From NCBI GenBank assembly GCA_034401795.1, contig CM067373.1, forward strand, positions 89,087,996-89,151,995: a stretch of DNA of 64,000 nucleotides, written 5' to 3'. Below the pieces are notes generated by a model. The model worked only from the letters and a program-made list of their open reading frames with translations. It was not told the DNA's origin and searched no databases. The translations under genes were made by a program, and so were the position numbers. Below are positions 39,001-51,340 of the stretch, piece after piece; positions within the stretch are counted from its first letter, which is position 1, and each line of letters begins with the position of its first letter. Source of the stretch: Chaetoderma sp. LZ-2023a. Taxonomy: Eukaryota > Mollusca > Caudofoveata > Chaetodermatida > Chaetodermatidae.

Positions 39001-42000
39001 ACGCCTTCTCGTTATCAAGTGCTATTATTGCTGCTGGGATACAATCCTTTTCAACTAGTTGAATAAGGTCCCGTACAAGCAAAGTGTTGTTTAATATTGA
39101 TCTTCCTGGCACAGAGCAGGTTTGATCATCATGAATGACTTCGCCTAGGACTGCGCCAAGTTTTAATGTTAGTGCCCGAGTAATAATCTTATAATCTACA
39201 CAGAGTAGAGAGATTGGTCTATAATTCTGTATTTTATTTCTGTCTACCCTCTTGTATATAAGCCGAACATATGCTTGGGCTTGGGATGTAGGGAGATGCC
39301 CTTGCTTAAAAATGCTGGTTGCTATTTCTTCTAATACTGGCCCAAATATGTGCCAGAATGTTTGATAAAATTCAACTGGAAGTCCGTCACATCCAGGAGA
39401 CCTTTCTAACTTCATACCTTTGAGGGATTTTGTCAAATCATCAATTGTTATTGATTGCTCACAGCTTTCGCGACATGAATCTGGAAGTCTTTTCGTTATA
39501 TTAGCTAAAACATCTCTAGTTGCAGTTTCCTCGCTTCCCTCAGATTTATACAATGATTTGTAAAATTCGGATACTACTTCAATCATTTCTGCATTTGAGC
39601 ACACTGATACTCCATCATTATTCTTCAGTGAGCGCATTAATTTCTCTATACCTCTTGCTTTTTCCAAGTTACAAAAGTAACGTGTAGGCTTTTCGCCCTC
39701 GGTGTGCATTTGTGCTCTTGACCTTATTTTGGTGCCATCAAAATGATATTGATCTATTTCATTTAGTCTACTTTTTAATTTAACGAATAGTTCGTAATAA
39801 TTATATTCCACATCATTAATTTTCTTATTAATTTTACACAACGCCTCTGAAGCGCCTTTTTACGCTTTCGTATTTCACGTGCTTTCCTAATGGAATACTG
39901 CCTTGAAATATATTTCAGGTCTGATTTAGCATCTTCACAACAGTCTGTTATACATTCATACGAACCTCTTCTTTCATCCCAATGCCTCCAACAACTTTCC
40001 ACACATTTGCGGTAGCAACTATCTCGTAGCAATGCTACATTAAGTTTCCAAAATCCATCTCCTCGTTTGACCCAGTCAGCATTGTCTAATGTGATGGAAA
40101 ACATATTGTGATCAGAGAAAGTTACTGGTTTTATGTTAGTTTCACACATGTAACCTTTCAATGAACGTTCTACATAGATCCTGTCTAACCTTGAAGCTAA
40201 CCTTCCATCGGTTGAAAACCAAGTGAATTCATGGCCTTCTGGATTTTCAATTCGATAAGTGTCTAACAAGCTTTTATTTTCACAAATGTGTTTCAAAATA
40301 TTATGCGATGTGTCATTAAAATTAGACCTAGAGTTTCTGTCTTTAGCCTCGTCTAATATGCAATTAAAGTCACCGCCCATAATTAGGTTTTCAGACGTTC
40401 TGTCTTGAATTATTGTAGAAACAACATTTAGAAATTCACGGCGCAATTGATGAGAGGTAGGTGCATAAAGGCACATCAAATTTAAACTTGTGTTTAGTAC
40501 ATCAATTGATACACAAATCCATCGTCCATTTGGATCTGATGACGACGATATAACGTCAACATAGTTGAGACAGCGGGGCAGGATAAAAATGGCCACTCCC
40601 GCACTATTATCTTGTGATAAAGAAAAAGAAATCTGCCCTTTTGAAATATCTTTGAGAGATTCATACACTTCGGCTTTTTGAATTTTGGTCTATTGTAGAA
40701 AAGCAATATCAACTCCCTCATTTGCTAATTCTTCAAGCAAGTGGCGCTGCTTGAATTCGGTATTTAATCCTCTGCAATTGATGGTGCAGATAATCATAAT
40801 TTGTAAAATGATGTTTACAACCGCCATCATTAGATTAACTAGATTTGGTTTTTTTAGCTCGTTTCTTAGACCATTTACCTAATTTTCCTGCGAATTCAAT
40901 ATTTCCTAGTTCTACCACAGACAAATATTCATATTTGGAAATATCAGAATCATGGCGCAGTAGACGATATTTCACGCCTCTCGCCGTTACATATGGCACT
41001 AACACTTCACCCCCTTCTGATCGGTACATTACCATTTCATCTTTCATCTGTGAGCTCTGTGTTTGAATGGACATATCTGATTCTGCAACTGACATTGTAT
41101 CATCATCCATATCATTTACTTCAATCTCAGATTCTGAGCTATTGTCTTCTTTATGACGGTTATTGCTACTTAAGTAACATTTGGCAGGAGCATCATTTAC
41201 CATATCTTCAAGCTGACTTAAATCAAGTGGGCTTAGCGGAAAATCGACTGAACTTTCTGTCTTCTGAGTCCTAAACTTATCCTGTCCTAATTTTAATTCA
41301 TCTTCTAAGGAATTGTAAACTGGCTCTTCTGTAAGATCATCATTTTTCTGCATGTCTTTTACAGCAACGTTTGGCTCCACTGCATTTTGAGTATTTTCTT
41401 GACTTAAGGTTATACCCTCCTCTAATACATGAATTTCATCAACTGTAGTTACTTTAACAGGATTTGATGATTTGTGTGTGTCATTTACAGTGGCATGAAC
41501 CAAAACAACAGCTTCCGTAGTGGTTGCTTCAGAAGCATTTGACTCAGTTGCATCCTTTAATGGCCGATTATCTCCTGATACTGAGGGCTTGTTTTGATTT
41601 TTTGAACAGCGCCATTTAAAATGATCAACTGAACCATAGAGCAAACATTTGTTTCGATTGGGACAATCTGTTGCCAAATGGTCAGTACTTAGGCAGATCC
41701 GGCATTCTTTAATTTGCCCTCTATACCATAAGGGCATGACAAAGCTGCCATCAAGCGTCAATCTGCTTGGTAAAGGACTATCCACTTTATCAAACCAAAT
41801 ACGTCTTACACCGTTTTCTAGCATTCTGTCAAAGGGATACGTTTCCCGTTCAATCTTTTACACTTTGCCATACTTCTTGAGTTCACTCATGATTCTGTCA
41901 TCTGGAATTTCTAGTGGAACTTTCATCTTCACTAGCAACCTATCTGACTCGATTTCCTCTACGTTACAAACTTCACCTTTTAAAATAAGAACATCTTCCA

Positions 42001-42880
42001 GAAGCTTTTCCTTGACCCCCTCATTTGACACTGTTACATTCCATACAGTTTTAGTAACATTGATAAGCCCCTGCAAAGTAGCAGGTCCCGCGCCAACGAC
42101 ATATTTTAACCAATGATACGCGTCGATAGCCGTGACACCCCACCCCTTAGTTATATTTTAAGGCTTAGGGTACGCTTATAGGTTGCCATGGTGGTTTATC
42201 AAAGGAGGAACCCCATACTACTACAATATATAATAAATATATACTTATATAACACCAGGACGTCAGGGAAAGAGCTAAACACTAAATAAATAGTGTCCCC
42301 TTTTGAAACCCTGACGTCTACCAACAAATATACGAATAGAGAGTACAGTCGTATATTTGTTAGTTTGAACCACTTTCTAAGTGGTTCACTAACACCTAGC
42401 CGATTAAAGTATACTAACAAATATATGAATAGATAGTACAGTCATATATTTGTTAGTCTGTTCGAGTTGACCGGGGACAGCCAACTGACTATAAGGATTT
42501 ATATAGTTAAAGAACTAGGCTTGTGCTTACAAATGACAAAGGAATTAAATCCACTCACTCAAGCGATCTTGCCAAATATAATGCGCTAGCCTACGAACTA
42601 TAGAAATAGCGGACTGGCGTGGGGAGAAATGTATTGCATTGACCACAGTAAGAGGAGCCCTATTAAATGGCGGAAACCGCCAGCTAAGAGGAATGCCTTT
42701 AGAAAATGGAGACACAAAATGCGCTCCAACCAAGACAAGAATTTACAAATTATACATAAACTTTGAAAGGAAATACTAATACGAAATATATGTATAAAAT
42801 TTATCTACAAAATCGCGCTAGAAACTAGCAAATTCGGGCAGCAATTGCAGAGCTAAATAAACGCGTGCGTTCACTTCGAA

Positions 42881-42972
<92 letters not shown>

Positions 42973-45900
42973 TGATGCTGCTACTGTGGCTGTTGATGCT
43001 TCTGCTGCTGCTACTGCTATTGGTATTGCTAGTGCTATTGTCTCTGCTACAGCTACCACTACTTTTACTGTTACTGCTACTGTCACTGTCGCTGCAACTA
43101 CTGTTGTTATTGCCACTGCTACGGCCACTGTCACTACTACTGCCATTGCCAGTTCTAAGACATGTAGCCATTATCTCTGTTGCCAGTGTGTTTTGAACTT
43201 GTTTCTAAAGAACTTTGCTTCATTGTAGGTTGATGGCAGTCCGAGGCTATGGTGGAAGTTGGTTTCGTATTTTGGAACGCTGATCTTCCCTCTCATTTCC
43301 CTGGATCACAAAATGTCGGGTATCCACGGACGCACAACATTGCTCTGCATTGACGGCGTTTATAGATTTTCACGCAGTTGTCCGCTGATGATAACTGTGT
43401 GGCCAGGCATGATGGGCTGGAGTTGAGATAACGAAACTGTGATGCATACAGTGTTTTGGCATTGTTCTCCTCTTTAAGAAAGATATATGTTATGTGGTCG
43501 CTCTGATGGCTTTGCAGTTGGAGCTCATGGAGAGGGAGGAGGATTGTTCCATCCGGATAACCGCATTTTCCGCTGACCCATCTGTAAAAATAATGGACCA
43601 CGTGTTCTGTAGATAACGACGCCCAGTATTTCTAGTGTGAGTACTTTCTGTTGAAATTGCAGCTGCTCTCCCTTTGCTGTCAGCCTTGGGACACCAGTGC
43701 TCTCCTTTCGTATGCATGTCCGTCACATTGTGATGCAGGGACTGTATTTTGAGCTTGTTTTCGTTTTATTCTTCTATTTCCGGTGGAGGGGATATGTTTG
43801 CAGTTTTCTCGCTTTTCCCCGCTGCATAATGGCTTTGTACTCTCGCCATTTCTCCAGAGTCGCTGCATCTCAGCCCTTTTCCCAAATTCTCCGATTGGTG
43901 CGATATTCATAGCGCTGAGGATAAGTCAGAGACGTATGTATTGCACCTTGTCAAGTCTGCTCTTGTTCGTTTTGGAGGCTGTTGTCCAGGTTGTCTATTT
44001 TATAACCATTTTTAGGTGATCATTAAAGTCACCATTAGAATTTAGACGTTTCTGATAGATCGGCTCTTAAGACACGGTAGATGTCATATATTTGAGCTTT
44101 TGGGCCAGATATTTCCAGTCACCAGTCATGAAGATACACGATTTTGATCCAAAATGCGGGTAGTCTCGCTAGTATTTAGGTATGATTACTGTATTCTGCG
44201 GCTGTAGTAGTAGAAACATCCTACAGCTGCAATCAGTCCTTTTTGCCCACTGTGTCTTGTCCTCAGCCGAAATACTTAGCTTCCTCAGGTCCATTTTTTT
44301 ACTTGAGTGTACCGAGTCCTGCTTTCTTGAGGTCACCTCGTAGCACACTTAGCAGATTTATGCAATGCCGTCCTCTCCTGGCTTTGTATTTGCTGGCTCC
44401 GAGTAGGGCAAATTCCAAGGCTCTCTGTGCTGGTGGCTCTTCTGGCATCCTTAGCACGTGGCCAAACATGGATCATCTTTGCTGGGCAACTTTTACAGAC
44501 AGCGGCGACGTATCACATATCTTGTATAGTGCATCGACATCCTCATACGACGCAACCTTCCCAGGAGCTTACCATAGCTACGTGGAATGTACGTAGTCTG
44601 AGTGCAACATAAAAGAGGCAAACGTTAGGTGCAGAATGTGGACACTATGACATCGATATTGCATGCATTCAAGAGACTAAAGTAGCTAAACACTCAGAGC
44701 AGCAACGACGGACAGGCCATAAGCTAGTGCTCATGGAGCAAGAACAGGCCACATACCGAGGCTTAGGCTTATTAATCGGACCAAGGGTCTTGGATCATAT
44801 CATTAGTTTTGGATATGTCAGTGATCGCATTGCATTCACCGACCTGGCTATACCTACGCGAAAACAGACCACCACTAAGTGTCGAATTGTCAACGCATAC
44901 GGCCCAACTACCGAAAAAGCCAAAGAGAATCCAGCAATCTTAGATTCATTCCATGCAGAACTGAGCTCCGCCATTAGAATCCCAGCAAGATGGCAACTGT
45001 TCATGTGTGGAGATTTCAACTCCAAGCTGGGTAAACTCGGAATTGCGGACAAAAGTTCAGGGCTTGGCTTATGCCTGGGATCCTATGGAGAGGGCACACG
45101 CAACAGCAATGGAGATCTTCTAAGGCTACAACAGCTGTCCTCAACCAATAAACTTCAGATTGTGCAAGACAGAAGCAAAACCTTTACTCCAGAATGCTCG
45201 TTCGTATGGAGACACAGACCTCAATTCTGACCATAAGCTAGTTATTGCACGCCTTCAGATGAACGATCTCTACCTAATATATAAACACCATACCAGTCAA
45301 GAGGGTAGAGTCACCTACAACCTACCCAAGCTCATCAGCGACACTGCCACTCAAATGTCATACAAAAAACCCTCAGGGAGCAGATAGCTAATATCGATGT
45401 CAGCTCTGATCCAAGCGAAGCCCTAACCAAAATACTGAAATCCATGGAATCATACGCTACCAGCACCATAGGTGTTCTTTAAAACAACCAAACTAGGTAT
45501 ACTGACAACCCTCTAGTAGTAAAATTGTCAGCAGTGCAGAAAGCATTACGGCTGCGCATCGATCAAAGTGGCCAAAGTGAAGACCGCACCAAACTACGTC
45601 GGGAGCGCAATATTATTCTGTGCCACATTAACGAACACTTAAAAGATCTTGCTGTTCAACAGGCAGACTCACTAGCAGATGAAATCACTGCCACGGATGA
45701 CTGTCACAAAATGTTTCGGGCAGCCCGAGCCCTGAGAGTTACTGACTAAACACCACCACTCATTGTACACAACTCTGAAGGACACTTTATCGGGACTGAC
45801 CAGGGAAAAGCCTAGGAAACCGTGAATTGTTCAAGGAACAGTTCACTGACAACGATGATGAACCCTTGCACCCGTTCCCTGGAGACCCCAGGCTATTACT

Positions 45901-47283
45901 AACACCAATTAAAACAGCAAAAGTTGAGAAGGCATTCAGCCCTGGACCTGCTGGCATGAGCAATGAATCATTCAAATATGCAAGTGACATTATCTCAAAC
46001 CGAGCACGCACATTATCAATTCAGCTTTTATGCACCACCTTCCCATCGACGCTGTAGGTCAAGGCACCCTTATCGCTCCACCTAAGCCCAAGAAGCCACC
46101 TGGGCCCCCAGCCAATCTGCGGCCCATTGTGCTCCTCGACAGCATGCGGAAAATCCTATCCAATGTTACTCTATGCCGCATCTGAGACAAGATCGATTAC
46201 TTTACCGGATCAGGTCAAAGTGGCTTCAAATGTGGACGCAGCTGTGCAGACATTGTATGGGCTCCACGCATGCTTATGTCGGTAGTCATGTCCAAACACT
46301 GGGACTTCCACAAAATGGACATTGACATGTCACGAGCCTTCGACACAGTTAAATGCTAAAAGATCCTAGATGTACTACGCCAGGCCAGTTGCAATGTAGC
46401 TGAGATACGACTAGTGAGACTACTGCTTGCAGACACCAAGCTGAGAGTACGAGTCAAGTCAGTGAATTCTGAAGTGTTTGAGACATCAATCGGCTCCACA
46501 CTTGGAGATGGTCTATCTCCGGTGCTTTTCACCTGCTACCTTGCTGCCGCATTGAAATATGTGCGGAAAAGTTCCACAAGCCCAACTCACCCCACCCACC
46601 CCACCCCCGTGTCAATACTGAGCAAGCCACTAGAAATGAAATATGCCGATGATGTGGACGAGGAGAAAAACCCCATGATGACCTTCTCCCAATAGCTGCA
46701 AGCAAGCTAAAAATTGAGAATCTCTTTATGAATGAATCCAAAACAGAGTTCACCCACATATACCTATCTAAAAAGCATGAAACTAAAGAAAATGATGATC
46801 CGCTTCGTGGCGGCAAACCATGGAGGAAAAGTAAAATCGTTGTGTCATAGGGAACATAGCTTTCCAGTCCTTCTGGAAGCTATGGATTCGTAGACCAAAG
46901 ATGCCCTTGATATAGAGGCTACGTTTATACAATGCAACCTGCGTATCCTTGATGCCGTATAACTGCAACAGCTGGGAAGCTCCAAAGGCAGCTCTAGACA
47001 AACTCGATGCCTGCCAGCGCAAACACCTACGCACCTTCACTGGACACCGATGGCCAGACAGTATAATTTCCTAGTCGTCTTGACAAATACAGCTAAAATA
47101 TACATACTTTGCTAAGTCGTAGGTCCCATGTTGTATTCAACGCATTCACTTGAAGTTCTTTGTAGCTAAAACAACAACATAACACTTTTAAAATTAATAA
47201 TTGTTTGTATTGAGTGAATGAACCCCCTCACTCACACGCGCGCTCGCGCGCGCGCACACACACACGCACACGCACACGCACGC

Positions 47284-47345
<62 letters not shown>

Positions 47346-50300
47346 GCGCACACGCATACGTACCCACTCACGCACACATGTTCATATAGCACATAGACTG
47401 CCATTTGGTATACTGGCACAAAATACAATATTTTAACTTGCCGATCTTATATATGGAGATAATTGCGCTCTACCAGGACCTTCTCTCGTTATGTCCTATT
47501 TATTTTTGTATTTTCTCTTGAGTATTTGTTTTAGTTACGTTGAAATGCTAAGAATTCGAGGTTCAAAGTAGATAAATCAATCTCATCACGCGCAAAACGT
47601 GGACGAAGCTTAGCTTGTAATTGGCGGGGCATAGCTAGAAATTGGCGGGGTATAGCTAGAAATGGATCCTTCTATTGTCTTATCACATCATTGATGAATT
47701 ATCATATTTGAATGTGATTACCAGACATAAATCAAAGGAACGCCGCGTCTTTGACAAGCTCCACTTACTTGTGGCATGATCCGTCTGCGTCAAAGTACAC
47801 CTGCAATAGAGCAAATACATAATGCTGATTGCACGCACGCAAGTAAGTACGCACGCACGCGCACGCAGCCATATACTGCTGATTACAGACAGATAAATAT
47901 ATACGGATGATTACATACTCAGACATTTAATGCTAACCATATACAGACACGCATATACGCACACGTCTCCGCAGGCCCACGTATGGGAACGCGTACGTAC
48001 ATGCACACGCACACTTGCACGTACACACGCACGCACTCCCGCACGCGCGCACACGCATGCACGCAGACACGCACACGCGGAATATGTAATTAGGCCTACA
48101 TATACAGGTACGTTTGACTTACCTCAAAGGCATTATCTGTCCAGACTGTAAAAGAAATGAAATACAGATCTATTTTGGTAAAAGTTTTTTAAATGCACAA
48201 TTGTTAAATAAAATATTCAAAATCACTTTGGATAGTCAACCTGCTCTGGTGACCAACTGACTGATGTGCCCAAGGCTCTATGTGATTCCACGTCTCCGAA
48301 TGCAGAGTGTGGATCAATGGACAGACACGTGGAATCGCTGTCGTAAATAGTATTGTTCTTTAAGTCAGATTCCTGATATGACACAATTTAGGATTTAGCT
48401 GTACCTCTTGTTGCACGTGCATGTCATGGTTAGAGCGCCTCTCGAGAATGCTCTCTTTTGTAATTTGTATCTATTGTTTACATTACAAATACGATCACGT
48501 AGTCGGTGCAATGGATGAATCCTCTTTTCGCTATGGCCCGCCTACATCTAGCTAAGCTCCGCCAATGCTTTGTCCACGTTGGGATCGATCGAACCATGAC
48601 CTCTCTGAATCTCAAATTCGAGAGAACAATAGGCATACATGTGAGCTGTTGTATATACACCTGTGCAAAAGTTAAGCACTAGCAAAAACAATAGAACGTA
48701 GAAACATGATGGTACAACTAGGCTGCCATACTTTTTGTCCCCGCGTTAGCTGACATAATTCCAAGTACGAAATGCACATGCATGCATGACTTCACGCCGC
48801 TTGATGTCCGTGCGTGGCGGGAAACAGCACACGTGTTCAGTTATGTAAAAGTCCAGTTTGAGGTGTAGAACATTACATACAGATTTAGGCGACAAGATTA
48901 GGAATTTTGTGTTCATGACCGTGGTTTATTTGTACAGAGAGAATTAGCTCTTGATTGTGAACCGCTATGGCAAGACGAAGGTTAAGTGATCGTGTGAAAT
49001 GGCAAATCATAGGCATGCATACCACTGGTATGTCATGCAGAGAGATTGGCAGACAGCTGAACATTAACCATACTGTAATCAGTCGTTTGATTGCAAAACA
49101 TGGGCAAACTAACGAGGTGAAGGACAGGCCTAGATCTGGAAGACCGAAGAAGACTACTTCCCGTGATGATCTAGTACGCCTTGTTAGGAGATCTCCATTC
49201 ACCAACAGCAGAGTGCTCAGCCAGCAATGGGAAACGCGCAATAGAGTGTCAATGTCTACCGTCAAAAGGAGACTGTATGCTGCTGGCATGAAAGCTAGGA
49301 GACCTGTCAGACGTCCTCTCCTCACTGCACACCACAAAGAGGAGCGTCTGAGGTGGTGCAACGAAAGAAGACACTGGAACATGAGATCCTGGAGACGGGT
49401 ACACCGGTCCGATGAAAGTCGGTTCCTGCGTCATGCCACAGATGGTCGAACTCGTGTATGGAGGTCCAGACGCACGGCGTACGACCAACGTAACATCATG
49501 GAAGAAGTTCCATTTGGTGGAGGTTCCGTTATGATATGGGGGTGCATCTCATTTGATTGTAAGCTGGATCTGTTGACTGTACCTGGAACACTAAATGGAC
49601 AAAGATATCAAGATTCCATACTGGATAGAGTTGTGGTCCCTCATTTTGTAAATCATGCACCTGGAACCCACCCTATATTCATGGATGACAACGCCCGACC
49701 ACATCGTGCTAGAGCTGTGCATGAATACCTCCGCCAGAATGCCATCGAAACCCTACCATGGCCAGCAAGGAGCCCTGACATGAACCCTATTGAGCATATC
49801 TGGGACATTCTGGGAAACATGGTGAGAAGGAGGGATCCTCCTGTGCAGAACCTACAGGAATTAAGAGACGCACTCCATCTTGAATGGCAACGAATACCAC
49901 AATGGCGTATCAGTCGGATGGTGACCAGCATGAGACGTCGTGTCCAGGCCGTCATCCAGGCACAAGGTGGATATACCCGGTATTAATAATGACAGTCTCA
50001 AACTCGTGCACAGATGTTAAACTTCGTTTTCAGACACCATTAATGACAATCTAGCCACGTGTGTCAACTGTAGGGCAATAGTTGTCAGTTGTGTCAACGT
50101 AACCATATTCAGGCCTCGTTTTCAAGTTCAAACAAAAACATACAGTGTTTCCCCACCATCATAATCAGCATTCCTCTAGTTGCATTATTACCTCTTGCAC
50201 TAAGATGGATGGGTACATAAATGTTTATGCTATTGCTTTCTTCATAGCACATGAATATACCCTCGCATGTGCGTAAAAATAGGGTGGTGCTTAACTTTTG

Positions 50301-51289
50301 CACAGGTGTATATTTTGAAACCAGTTTCAGTGGGTGCCGTAGCACACAGTCAAATTAGTTTCAAAATATTAAACAGAATAATTATTAAATAGTAAACATA
50401 CAGTTCGTACACATGCCGGATTTGTTTTTTAATTGCATGACGGATTTATTTAACATACGTCATTCATTAGGAATTTGATTGTGACGTCAGCCTACGTGTG
50501 ACGTAATTCATTATCACAATATGACGTAATATACTTGAGTGACGGATTGGATTCATCCATTGCATATTTTCCAGCTAGATGTTGCGTGAAAGTATGTGAA
50601 AATTCATTTGATTTTACGCTTTGAAACATGATTCGCCAAAATCTTAATTTCAAGGTACCTATATACAGGTAAGCTGATGAATATTTTGAGATTAATTTCA
50701 CTGGAAGTTGTTGTTGCCTATGGATTCAAAATATACACCCGATTATTTACTAAACTGTAAATTCGCCAAACACATACAATTGAGACACTTTTGCGGTGGA
50801 CCTTCGTCACAGAATGACGTCATTTGATTATGACGTCAGCTAACAACATGATGCCAGATAATGGAGGAAACCAGTTTTAGGCAAGCTGTTTATTATTTTT
50901 AAACTAATTTGACTATGGCAGCATCAGTGCCAAGTTAAATTAGTTTTAAAATATTAAACATAATTTTTTTATTAATTAAATAGTAAAGACATGCAATTCG
51001 CACAACTTGACAGACTATTAAGCGTTTAAAACGGACTAAATGACGTAATTGACTATGACGCTAGCCTAAATGTGACGTAGTTGATTATGACGTCATATGA
51101 TTGACTGAGAAACTGGATTGGGTAACATATCGGAGCCCTCCATAGCTTCGAGATGTAACTAATTTTGGAAATACTTCGTAATTTGTAACATTACGGCCAT
51201 GGTATAAATTGTGCTTGCATTAGTATCTGTTGAAATTTATCATTTGCATCTTCCTGGATGCAGAGTGGCTGTATATATAGGGCCTATAT

Positions 51290-51340
<51 letters not shown>

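Larger units (their letters stand above)
36077..42880 (-). mobile_element. Tx1-like (L1 superfamily) LINE inserted in an (ACT)n array
   Basis: A 6.8-kb element with ORF1, ORF2, 5' and 3' untranslated regions. On its sense strand it ends TTTAAAAAAAAAGA and is followed at once by AGT repeats; its 5' end is preceded by AGT repeats (42881-42972 read inverted). ORF2 has an N-terminal endonuclease and an RT with the L1/Tx1 style [17 protein letters not shown] motif. A few stops and frameshifts make this copy inactive, but the length and the intact frames suggest a fairly recent insertion. Confidence 0.82.
44185..47073. mobile_element. RTE-like LINE with internal inversion (twin-priming structure)
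   Basis: 44185-44535 is the 3' end on the minus strand ([20 protein letters not shown], 3' end GATTACTGTATTCTGCGGC). At 44536 the sequence switches to the plus strand and runs from the endonuclease start through RT to [20 protein letters not shown] at 47073. The two breakpoints are adjacent in the unbroken element as seen in the copies at 25.7 and 51.66 kb. Confidence 0.75.

Noticed and set aside
48885-49955. Minus-strand frames of 165 and 100 residues
   Set aside because: Antisense of the Tc1 transposase gene and its 5' flank.
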